Shown: piece after piece, positions 1 to 5,435 of the stretch
How positions within the stretch are numbered: the stretch's first letter is position 1
How the letters are laid out: the number at the start of each line of letters is the position of its first letter
NCBI GenBank assembly: GCA_030591195.1
Contig: JAUVBO010000248.1
Coordinates: 1 to 5,668, forward strand
DNA length: 5,668 nt
Origin: Pseudomonadota bacterium
Lineage (GTDB): Bacteria > Myxococcota > Polyangia > GCA-2747355 > JACKDQ01
Reading direction: 5' to 3'
Position numbers and translations under genes: made by a program
Notes under the pieces: model-generated
Seen by the model: only the letters and a program-made list of their open reading frames with translations
Database searches by the model: none
What the model was told of the DNA's origin: nothing

Positions 1-12
1 CGGCGCGACCTC

Positions 13-49
13 GCAACGTCTTGATCATACGGGCTGAAAACAACGTTGC
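13..49. repeat. 7-bp inverted repeat upstream of the sigma-54 promoter
   Basis: GCAACGT (13-19) and ACGTTGC (43-49) are perfect inverted copies separated by 23 bases. The right arm is itself part of the palindrome CAACGTTG (41-48), and TGATCA (22-27) lies between the arms. Such a pair could be a protein-binding site for a dimeric regulator, but it nearly touches the -24 box, closer than usual for an activator of sigma-54. Chance occurrence is possible. Confidence 0.25.
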
Positions 50-52
50 TCA

Positions 53-68
53 CGGCACGTGGCTTGCA
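53..68 (+). promoter_or_regulatory. sigma-54 (-24/-12) promoter of the first lipoprotein gene
   Basis: The sequence CGGCACGTGGCTTGCA matches the sigma-54 consensus TGGCACG-N4-TTGC(A/T) at every defined base except the first (C for T). The invariant GG (54-55) and GC (66-67) have the required 12-base offset. Transcription would start near 79, leaving about 23 bases before the ATG at 102. Sigma-54 promoters need an ATP-dependent enhancer-binding activator. No activator gene is visible here, and any enhancer would lie mostly upstream of the window. Confidence 0.8.
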
Positions 69-101
69 ATTCCTCTGGCTCGCACCTGGGAGGGGGCAAC
101 A

Positions 102-677
102 ATGCAGTATAGGTCTTGGGCCATCGTGCCGATGGCGTTGGCATGTCTCTGTGTCGGTGTTCTTGGTGTCGGTTGCTCGCTCGAGCCCAACCTGGGCGAT
201 GCACCGTTTTTCTGCAACAACGGCACGCCCCAGTGCCCCAACGGCTACGTCTGCATGTCGACTGGGGGTGGCCAGCCGGTCTGTATGGCCGAGAGCAGCC
301 CGCGCGTGCTCGGCGCCGAGGCCGACGCCGGAGAGGCCGACGCCGCGGCCGACCAGGCGCTGCCGGACATGACGCGTGACGCCGGCGCGCCCGATGCACC
401 ACCGGCGCCGGACCTGACCCACGACGCACAGCCGCCCGACACCTTGGCTGCCGACACGCTGGCTGCCGACACCTTGGCCGCCGACACCTTCGATCCCTGC
501 GCCGGCGTGGTCTGCAACAACCCGCCCGACGACGAGTGCGAGGACAGCTGGACCGCCCGCCACTACCAGAGCAGCGGGACGTGCAGCAACGGCCAGTGCA
601 GCTACGCCTACACCGACGAGTATTGCTTCGACTGGTGCACCTTCGGCGAGTGTGAAGAAATGGGCGGGGGTAAGTAG
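102..677 (+). CDS. Cysteine-rich lipoprotein with acidic linker
   Basis: This encodes a 191-residue predicted lipoprotein of unknown function. I chose the ATG at 102 over the upstream in-frame TTG at 21 because GGGAGGGGG (88-96) gives a Shine-Dalgarno site 5 bases away, the sigma-54 promoter at 53-68 lies upstream, and a signal peptide then begins at residue 1. A hydrophobic stretch (7-24) ends in LGVGC, so Cys25 is the likely lipidated residue, although Gly at -3 is not ideal. A small module with Cys38, 45, 51 and 61 (a CPNGYVC pattern) follows. A linker at about 66-131 is rich in Asp, Ala and Pro and contains tandem LAADT repeats. A C-terminal module has eight cysteines (133-184) and a CAGVVCNNPP start. 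This modular style is familiar from secreted myxobacterial proteins. The cysteines probably form disulfides in the periplasm or on the surface. No catalytic motif is visible, so a structural or binding role is only a guess. Confidence 0.85.
   Translation: MQYRSWAIVPMALACLCVGVLGVGCSLEPNLGDAPFFCNNGTPQCPNGYVCMSTGGGQPVCMAESSPRVLGAEADAGEADAAADQALPDMTRDAGAPDAPPAPDLTHDAQPPDTLAADTLAADTLAADTFDPCAGVVCNNPPDDECEDSWTARHYQSSGTCSNGQCSYAYTDEYCFDWCTFGECEEMGGGK
435..491 (+). repeat. 15-bp tandem repeat coding for DTLAA units
   Basis: Nearly four copies of a 15-base unit, close to GCCGACACCTTGGCT, lie head to tail in the lipoprotein gene (435-449, 450-464, 465-479, then a partial copy from 480). They differ at only a few bases and encode Asp-Thr-Leu-Ala-Ala repeats in the linker at residues 112-130. 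A unit divisible by three can expand or contract without a frameshift, so linker length may vary between strains. Confidence 0.85.
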
Positions 678-685
678 CCCCCGCC
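663..685 (+). terminator. GC hairpin spanning the lipoprotein stop codon
   Basis: GGCGGGGG (663-670) and CCCCCGCC (678-685) form a perfect 8-bp stem. The 7-base loop TAAGTAG (671-677) contains the in-frame TAG stop. No T-tract follows, so it is not a classical intrinsic terminator. It could still pause or end transcription, or protect the 3' end, in a GC-rich genome. Confidence 0.4.
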
Positions 686-713
686 GAGAGCGCTGCCGTT
701 GGGCAAGGACGGT

Positions 714-732
714 GGCGCGATCGGATCGCGCC
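714..732. other. 19-bp palindrome before the sulfatase-like gene
   Basis: GGCGCGATCGGATCGCGCC is a perfect inverted repeat with 9-bp arms around a single central G (723). It ends 13 bases before the GTG at 746. As RNA it could fold into a 7-bp stem with a TCGGA loop. It could be an operator for the gene at 746, or a second hairpin ending transcription from the lipoprotein gene. There is no T-tract, and the sequence does not decide between these roles. Confidence 0.45.
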
Positions 733-745
733 CCGACCCCGCCCT

Positions 746-2743
746 GTGCCACACTCCGGCGATGCAGTCGCGCAGAGCGCTCGTCATCCGCCTGACCCGG
801 TGGGCTCGTTCGTGACCCGAGGCGAGGCGCAGATCGGATCGCCGGAGATCGACGCCGGTGGCGTGGCCGCCGCGGGCCTGTTCGCCGGCATGCTCCTCGG
901 GCTGGTCGAGCTGGCGCTGCTCTTCGTCGACGTCGCCGATGTCGATGTCGGCCAGCTGAGCTCGCTGGCGGGCAAGACGACCCTCGTCACCGTCTCGCTG
1001 ATGCTGCTGCTGGCGCCCCTCGGCGGCGCGGCGATGGCCTTGATCGGCTGGCAGCTGCTGCGGCCGCGTGGGTGGTTCGGGCGAGACCTGATCCGCCGTC
1101 TGCTCTGGTTCCTGCCGCTCGTCCTGCCGCTGGCGGGCTACCTCGCCCATCGTCCACTGGTGGTCAGGCAGCTCGGCTCGGGGCGCTGGCTGCTGCTGGT
1201 CGGCTGCGCCCTGGCACTGGCTGTCGCCCTTCAGCTCGCCGCCGCGCTGCTCGGCCGCGCTGTGGCCCGGCTCCACCGCCCCGGAGCGCTCGGGCCGCGG
1301 ATCATCGTCGGCGTCGTCCTGGTGCTCGTCGCGCTGGCCGCCTTCGCCCTCGATCGTACCGCGTTTCCCCAGCGGTATCTGCCCCTGCACTGGGTGCTGA
1401 CGGCGCTCTACCTCGCGGCGCTCTCTGCGCTCGGGACCGCGGTGCGGACCGCCGGACGTTACCGTCGACCGGTCGGGCTCGCGATCGGCTACCTGATCCT
1501 GCTGCTGGTCGCCGGCGCCCTGCTGGAGAGCAGCTGGACCGCCCGCTTCTATCTCCAGCGACGCACCGCGTTCACCGCGAGGACCCTGTTTCCCCTGAGC
1601 GCCGCGACCGCGCTGCGCCACCAGCTGCGGCCGAGCTCCGCCGACCAGCCGGCGCCGCCGATGGTCGCCGCCGAAGGGGCCGCGGCGGCGATTCGTCGGC
1701 GGCTGCGGATCCCGGCCGACCGGGCGCCGAACATCTTCCTGATCACCATCGACTCCGCGCCGGCGCCGCTCTTTGCCTGGCACCGTGCGGCGACGAACAG
1801 GGCGGGCGTGGACGGGGCGGCGGACCCGACGCCCTATCTGACACGCCTGGCCGGCGAGGCGCTGGTCTTTCACCGGGCCTACGCGCCGAGCTCGAGCACC
1901 CACACCACCCTCGCGGCCTGGGGTGACGCGGGGCGCCTGTGGAACAAGCCGCGCCCGGTGGTTCCGCGGCTCTACCAGCGCCTGGGCGCGGCTGGCTACC
2001 AGCGGGTCTGCATCTTCCCCCGCAGCGCCTACGACCCCGGCTGTGACTTCTTCGCGCGGCTCGACAAGCTGGCGTGGATCGACGCGGCGATGAAGGACTT
2101 CGTCGACCGGCTGGTGCCCGGCAAGCCGCTGTTCGTCCAGCTGCACCTGATGGAGACCCACCGCCCCTGGGCCCCATCGGGCAACCCGGCCTTCGGCAGC
2201 GGGGACCGGGCGGCCTGGCGCGGCGCGGCGCGGCGCGTCGACACCCAGCTCGCGCGCTGGATCGGCGACCTGCGGCGCCGCCAGCTGATGAACGACGCGG
2301 TGGTGATCGTCACCGCCGATCACGGCGAGGCCTTCGGTGAAAACGGCGTCAACGGACACTCGACGTTCCTCTACGAGGAGGAGACCCAGGTGCCGCTGTT
2401 TCTCTGGAGCTCCCGGGGCATCGCCGGCGCGAAGCACCACCGGCCGCCGGTCTCCAACGGCTGGCTCGGTCCGACGATCCTCGCCCTCAGCGGACGGGTA
2501 CCCCAGGCCGCGCTCGGTGGCCCGACGATCTTCGATGGCCCGGTCTACCTCAGGGAGGGTGACCTTCACGCCCTGGTGGTCGGGCCACACAAGCTGATCT
2601 CGGATCTGACCCGGCACACGCTCGAGCTCTATGACGTGGTCAGCGATCCGGCCGAGACGCGCAACCTCGCTGACAGCAAGCCCGCCCTGCGCGAGCGGAT
2701 GCTGGCGCGCCTCCGGGCACTCGCCCCCGAGGCGGTGCCCTGA
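746..2743 (+). CDS. Membrane-anchored sulfatase/phosphotransferase-like protein
   Basis: This 665-residue protein has a membrane half and an alkaline-phosphatase-superfamily (sulfatase-like) half. Seven hydrophobic helices lie near residues 40-62, 78-104, 117-134, 147-172, 185-202, 211-232 and 243-260. With the N terminus inside, this places the enzyme domain (about 327-660) in the periplasm. Sulfatase-type landmarks are NIFLITIDS (Asp336, metal ligand), APSSSTHTT (Thr385 the likeliest nucleophile), HLMETHRPW (467-475), VTADHGEAFGE with Asp525 and His526, GHSTFLYEEE, and the closing LYDVVSDPAETRNL. There is no Cys-x-Pro-x-Arg sulfatase signature and no Arg-x-Asp after Asp336, so a Thr-nucleophile hydrolase or a phospho-group transferase acting on envelope lipids or glycans fits better than a classical sulfatase. 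The substrate is unknown. The start is uncertain: GTG at 746 is the outermost, GTG at 800 or 812 would still keep all helices, and none has a clear ribosome binding site. The gene converges on the phosphatase gene with a 45-base gap. Confidence 0.85.
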   Translation: MPHSGDAVAQSARHPPDPVGSFVTRGEAQIGSPEIDAGGVAAAGLFAGMLLGLVELALLFVDVADVDVGQLSSLAGKTTLVTVSLMLLLAPLGGAAMALIGWQLLRPRGWFGRDLIRRLLWFLPLVLPLAGYLAHRPLVVRQLGSGRWLLLVGCALALAVALQLAAALLGRAVARLHRPGALGPRIIVGVVLVLVALAAFALDRTAFPQRYLPLHWVLTALYLAALSALGTAVRTAGRYRRPVGLAIGYLILLLVAGALLESSWTARFYLQRRTAFTARTLFPLSAATALRHQLRPSSADQPAPPMVAAEGAAAAIRRRLRIPADRAPNIFLITIDSAPAPLFAWHRAATNRAGVDGAADPTPYLTRLAGEALVFHRAYAPSSSTHTTLAAWGDAGRLWNKPRPVVPRLYQRLGAAGYQRVCIFPRSAYDPGCDFFARLDKLAWIDAAMKDFVDRLVPGKPLFVQLHLMETHRPWAPSGNPAFGSGDRAAWRGAARRVDTQLARWIGDLRRRQLMNDAVVIVTADHGEAFGENGVNGHSTFLYEEETQVPLFLWSSRGIAGAKHHRPPVSNGWLGPTILALSGRVPQAALGGPTIFDGPVYLREGDLHALVVGPHKLISDLTRHTLELYDVVSDPAETRNLADSKPALRERMLARLRALAPEAVP

Positions 2744-2788
2744 CCCGCTCGCCCGAGCCACGGGGGAGCGCGGCGCCGCCTGCGGGGC
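2744..2788. other. Convergent intergenic gap
   Basis: These 45 GC-rich bases separate two converging genes. They hold only a weak palindrome (GCTCG-CC-CGAGC, 2747-2758) and the self-complementary GCGGCGCCGC (2770-2779). I see no T-tract and no convincing bidirectional terminator. Confidence 0.5.
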
Positions 2789-3586
2789 TCACCGGGGAGG
2801 CGCTGACGCCGCCGGGTGAGCCTGCATGAAATCGCCCAGATTTTTGATGTTGTTGAAATTGCGCACGCCGAGGGCCGACCAGCCGAAGAAGTCCCGGGGG
2901 TGGTGGAAGGCCATTCCCTTGGGCGTGCAGCCGTACTTGCTGCGCAAGGCCTCGGCAAAGCAGCGGTCCGAGTTGGAGTGATCCTCGCCTCGTCGACCAC
3001 TGGGCTCGCGGTCGACCTTTCGCTTCCAGCCCGCGTCGCCGACCATGATCGAGTTCTCCCAGTCGATTTCGCGGCGGTACTTCCGCTTCACCGCGGCTGC
3101 CAGCTGGTCGCCCATGCCCGTGCCGGGCTTGCGGAATCCATCGTAGCGCGGGGCAAAATCGTAGTAGTGGATCGCGCAGCCCGGCTGCTTGCTCACCAGC
3201 TTGCAGGTCTTGCGCAGCGCCCGGTTCGCCGCGTCTTTGGTGACGTAGCCTTTTTCCACGCCGCCCTGGTTGGAGACCACGGCAATCAGGTACCCCTGCT
3301 TGACGAGGTTCGCGATCTTCGGACCGATCATCGGCAGGAGCGCCACGTCGCTGGGCTTGTTCGGACTCATCAACCCGCTCTTGCTCACACGAAGGGTCGA
3401 GTCCGCGTCGAGGAAGGCGACGCGGATCTTGCGCGCGGCCGGCGGAACGAAGGACCGGTGCAACCGTTGGGGATGCTTGGGGTAGAGCGACCGACCCCTT
3501 TTCTGGTTGGCCTGCGCGGGGCTGATGCTGGCCACCGCCCAACCAACTGCCGCGAGGGTCACGACCAATCGACTGCCTGCGCGCAA
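2789..3586 (-). CDS. Exported PNK3P-type HAD phosphatase
   Basis: This 265-residue HAD-superfamily phosphatase resembles polynucleotide kinase 3'-phosphatase domains, which remove 3'-phosphates from DNA ends. HAD motifs appear in order: FLDADSTLR (Asp60 nucleophile, Asp62 acid/base), VVSNQGGVEKGY (Ser105), FRKPGTGMG (Lys153), and VGDAG (Asp184) followed by DHSNSDRCFAE (202-212). The GDAG plus DxSxxDRxFA pair favours PNK3P over heptose- or histidinol-phosphate phosphatases. The N terminus is a good Sec signal peptide: basic start, hydrophobic core 7-22, and AQA before a predicted cut at 26/27. Export is odd for a DNA-end enzyme, so the real substrate may be extracellular nucleic acid or another phosphoester. 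The start is TTG at 3584-3586, supported by AAAGGAG (3593-3599) six bases upstream. The stop is TGA at 2789-2791. Neighbours give no pathway hint. Confidence 0.85.
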   Translation of the reverse strand: MRAGSRLVVTLAAVGWAVASISPAQANQKRGRSLYPKHPQRLHRSFVPPAARKIRVAFLDADSTLRVSKSGLMSPNKPSDVALLPMIGPKIANLVKQGYLIAVVSNQGGVEKGYVTKDAANRALRKTCKLVSKQPGCAIHYYDFAPRYDGFRKPGTGMGDQLAAAVKRKYRREIDWENSIMVGDAGWKRKVDREPSGRRGEDHSNSDRCFAEALRSKYGCTPKGMAFHHPRDFFGWSALGVRNFNNIKNLGDFMQAHPAASAPPR

Positions 3587-3642
3587 GAAGCTCTCCTTTG
3601 CCGGCGCGCCGCCGCGCCCAAAAACGCCAAGACACCGACGTC

Positions 3643-3658
3643 TGCATATGTGTGACCA
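3643..3658 (-). promoter_or_regulatory. Possible sigma-54 promoter of the phosphatase gene
   Basis: Read on the minus strand, TGGTCACACATATGCA keeps the invariant GG and GC at the correct 12-base offset and has TGG at -24 and TGCA at -12. The intervening CACG and the first T of TTGC are not conserved, so this is a weaker match than the two lipoprotein promoters. Transcription would start near 3632, about 46 bases before the TTG start. Confidence 0.3.
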
Positions 3659-3830
3659 ACAATTGTCTCCATAATTTCCTGGTGTTTAGCTCGCGGGCGA
3701 CCTTCGGATTTCGGACACCTGTCCCGAAAACGGCGGCGGCTCCGGAAAGGCCGGAGCTCGCGCGTGGGCTGGCGAATCAGCCCCCGAAAGGGTCCATTAG
3801 TCGTCCGAGGCAAATCCATCGTCTGCGAGG

Positions 3831-3847
3831 CGGACCGTGGCAGTTGC
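3831..3847 (+). repeat. Left copy of 17-bp target-site duplication
   Basis: CGGACCGTGGCAGTTGC here is identical to 5339-5355. It directly abuts the TGTA that begins the insertion sequence. The flanking bases on both outer sides differ, so the repeat is exactly 17 bp. Confidence 0.88.
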
Positions 3848-3864
3848 TGTAAGGAGGCGGGGAA

Positions 3865-3899
3865 ATGTCCCCCCCATGGAGCATTGGAGATGTCCCCCC
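3865..3899 (+). repeat. Left-end paired repeats (probable transposase binding sites)
   Basis: ATGTCCCCCC occurs at 3865-3874 and 3890-3899, a 25-bp period. Both are preceded by a GAG starting 11 bases upstream. The inner copy with its flank (3879-3900) matches the outer right-end copy (5310-5331, inverted) at 20 of 22 positions, sharing GAGCATTG and GATGTCCCCCCT. Confidence 0.85.
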
Positions 3900-3927
3900 T
3901 GGGCCTCGGACCTGTCAGCTCTAAAGG

Positions 3928-5301
3928 ATGGAAACCATTGAGCGGCGGGTGGCCCGGGAGACGAAGCGGGTGACCAGAAGGACAATCATCAAGAATGCGG
4001 TCGACGGCGTGTTGACCAACGCACAGGCGGCACAGGTGCTGGGGCTAACCGTCCGGCAGATCAAGCGGCTCAAGAAAGGCTATCGCGACTCGGGCCCATC
4101 GGCCCTCGCCGATGGACGCTCCGCGAGGGCCCGCAGTCCACGTAAGTCGCTGTCGACGGTGCGAAAAATCTGCATCCTGAAGGAGACCGTCTACGCCGAT
4201 TTTTCGGTGAAGCACTTCTACGAGTACCTGACGGAGGAGCACGGCGTCGCCGACGTCTCCTACAGCTATGTGCTCCGGCTGCTGCAGCGCCACGGGCTCG
4301 TGGACAAGACCAAGCGCAGAGGGACCTACCGACGGCGGCGCGAGCGCCAACCTATGGTGGGAATGCGGCTGCACCTGGACAGCTCGACCCACCGCTGGCT
4401 TGGAGAGGAGCGACCCGAATGGGACCTGACGGTAGCGCTGGACGACGCTGACGGGCGCATCCTGTCAGCGCACTTCGCCCCCGAAGAGGGGACGGTGACG
4501 TCGCTCCAGGCGCTGTTCGAGGTGCTGACTTGCTATGGTCGATTCTGCGAGCTGTACACCGACCGCGGCAGTCACTTCTGCCAAACCTCCGACCAGCAAA
4601 GAGGGCCAGACGACGAGCAGAAGACCCAGGTCGCTCGTGTGCTCAAGGCGCTGTCGATTCGTGCTATCTGGGCCAGATCACCGCAGGCACGCGGTCGTAG
4701 CGAGCGGGTCTTTCGCACGCTGCAGGACCGGCTGGTCAACGAGCTCAAGCTGGCCGGCATCACCAACTACGACGATGCTAACGACTACCTGAACAACGTC
4801 TTCATCCCGAAGTTCAACCGGCGTTTCACCGTCAAGCCGAAGCTCGAGGACAGCGCCTTCACCGCCTTGCCCCTGCTCGACCTGCACCTGCTGCTATCGG
4901 TCCAGCACACCCGGGTCGTCAGAAACGACTTCTGCGTCCACTTCGAGAACCGGCCGCTGCAACTCCCCTCATCGGTGTCGACCTCACTGCCCGGCTGCAA
5001 GGTCGTCGTCCACACCTTCCTCGATGGCTCTCTTGGCGTGAGCTACAAGGGCAAGCTCATCGCCACCTTCACCGCTGATGGCCAGCCTGTCAGGCTCCCC
5101 GAGACCCTTTCGCCGACCAGCGACGCCAACCAGCCACGGCCGACCCTGCCGGAGCCGAACAGACGACCTCCGAGCCCTTCGGAACTCGACCTCTGTAGAT
5201 TCTTCAAGCACCGCCAGGCAGGGGCGAAACGCTCATCCCCTGTCATTTCAGGCCATGACCTCTTCCTGCCCGCTTGGGGCGGCGAGGGGGGACATTTATG
5301 A
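3928..5301 (+). CDS. IS1202/ISNCY-type DDE transposase
   Basis: This 457-residue transposase catalyses cutting and joining of the element's ends. A helix-turn-helix lies at about 29-50 (VLTNAQAAQVLGLTVRQIKRL), with a second helical DNA-binding region to about 115. An RNase H-fold catalytic core follows, whose triad is most likely Asp151 (LHLDSSTHRW), Asp212 (LYTDRGSHF) and Glu259 (GRSERVFRTLQDRLVNEL). Beyond it lies a strand-rich C-terminal region (about 315-375) and a Pro-rich tail. The HLDSSTHRW, YTDRGS and SPQARGRSER signatures are typical of ISNCY-type transposases, and the length is normal. No frameshift or internal stop is seen. An in-frame TAA at 3922-3924 rules out earlier starts. AAAGG touches the ATG, so the ribosome binding site is poor and expression is probably low. 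The last codons run through the inner right-end repeat, and the stop (5299-5301) lies between the two right-end copies. Confidence 0.93.
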   Translation: METIERRVARETKRVTRRTIIKNAVDGVLTNAQAAQVLGLTVRQIKRLKKGYRDSGPSALADGRSARARSPRKSLSTVRKICILKETVYADFSVKHFYEYLTEEHGVADVSYSYVLRLLQRHGLVDKTKRRGTYRRRRERQPMVGMRLHLDSSTHRWLGEERPEWDLTVALDDADGRILSAHFAPEEGTVTSLQALFEVLTCYGRFCELYTDRGSHFCQTSDQQRGPDDEQKTQVARVLKALSIRAIWARSPQARGRSERVFRTLQDRLVNELKLAGITNYDDANDYLNNVFIPKFNRRFTVKPKLEDSAFTALPLLDLHLLLSVQHTRVVRNDFCVHFENRPLQLPSSVSTSLPGCKVVVHTFLDGSLGVSYKGKLIATFTADGQPVRLPETLSPTSDANQPRPTLPEPNRRPPSPSELDLCRFFKHRQAGAKRSSPVISGHDLFLPAWGGEGGHL

Positions 5302-5320
5302 GCCTTATGAGGGGGGACAT
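5286..5320 (-). repeat. Right-end paired repeats (probable transposase binding sites)
   Basis: GGGGGGACAT occurs at 5286-5295 and 5311-5320, inverted relative to the left end and with the same 25-bp period. The inner copy is also translated as the last residues of the transposase. The outer copy is the better match to the left end, paired with the inner left copy. Confidence 0.85.
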
Positions 5321-5338
5321 CCTCAATGCTCAGCTACA

Positions 5339-5355
5339 CGGACCGTGGCAGTTGC
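5339..5355 (+). repeat. Right copy of 17-bp target-site duplication
   Basis: This copy is identical to 3831-3847 and directly follows the TACA end of the insertion sequence. Its last 12 bases, CGTGGCAGTTGC, occur a third time at 5439-5450 inside the sigma-54 promoter. Confidence 0.88.
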
Positions 5356-5435
5356 CCGGGACCAGGCTCGGGCAACAAGCGTTGGAGATCGGGCAAGGTC
5401 TATCTCGTGCCCTCCGAAATGATTGACGTTTTTCA

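Larger units (their letters stand above)
3587..3847. other. Intergenic region upstream of the phosphatase gene
   Basis: I see no supportable gene here. It holds the phosphatase ribosome binding site (3593-3599), a 6-bp GC hairpin in the probable leader (3603-3608 with 3613-3618), a lower-GC stretch with the palindrome ACAATTGT (3659-3666), an imperfect inverted repeat of TTTCGGACA and TGTCCCGAAA (3709-3729), and a perfect 7-bp hairpin, GCTCCGG with CCGGAGC (3739-3757). The last 17 bases are the left copy of the insertion target repeat. The inverted repeats could be regulator sites, but none matches a motif I can name. Confidence 0.6.
3848..5338 (+). mobile_element. Insertion sequence, IS1202/ISNCY type, complete
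   Basis: The element is 1491 bp, bounded by the perfect 17-bp direct repeat on each side, starting TGTA and ending TACA (inverted at the tips). Each end has two ATGTCCCCCC blocks in inverted orientation, 25 bp apart, beginning 17 or 18 bases in from the tip. It holds a single intact transposase gene filling nearly all of it. From memory, the IS1202 family includes a subgroup near ISTde1 with target duplications of about 15-18 bp, which fits. Intact ends, an open transposase frame and an unmutated duplication all suggest a recent insertion. I cannot name it without a database. Confidence 0.87.

Noticed and set aside
21..101. Extension of the first lipoprotein to the TTG at 21
   Set aside because: It would put 27 polar residues before the signal peptide and place the start codon upstream of the sigma-54 promoter. 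The ATG at 102 has a good ribosome binding site.
608..2761. A 717-codon open frame on the minus strand
   Set aside because: It lies entirely opposite the sulfatase-like gene. Its product is a low-complexity Arg/Gly/Gln-rich string with no domain, as expected from the antisense frame of a GC-rich gene. The plus-strand frame has clear motifs and membrane helices.
2640..3662. A 340-codon minus-strand frame and a 279-codon plus-strand frame overlapping the phosphatase gene
   Set aside because: Both are shadows of the phosphatase gene. Only the frame at 2789-3586 has HAD motifs, a signal peptide and a Shine-Dalgarno site.
3831..3847. The left target copy as a sigma-54 promoter in its own right
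   Set aside because: The GG and GC lie 14 rather than 12 bases apart, and sigma-54 tolerates very little change in this spacing.
3598..3852. An open frame that, after removing the insertion and one target copy, continues into 5356-5425 and could be a gene split by the insertion
   Set aside because: The joined product of roughly 110 residues has no recognisable domain and no ribosome binding site. The region also looks regulatory, and other joined frames are equally open, so I do not call a disrupted gene.
3879..5331. Placing the insertion-sequence tips at the best-matching 22-bp inverted repeats
   Set aside because: This would leave 31 bases between the left tip and the left target copy but only 7 on the right. 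The boundaries set by the abutting 17-bp repeat and the TGTA/TACA tips are consistent at both ends.
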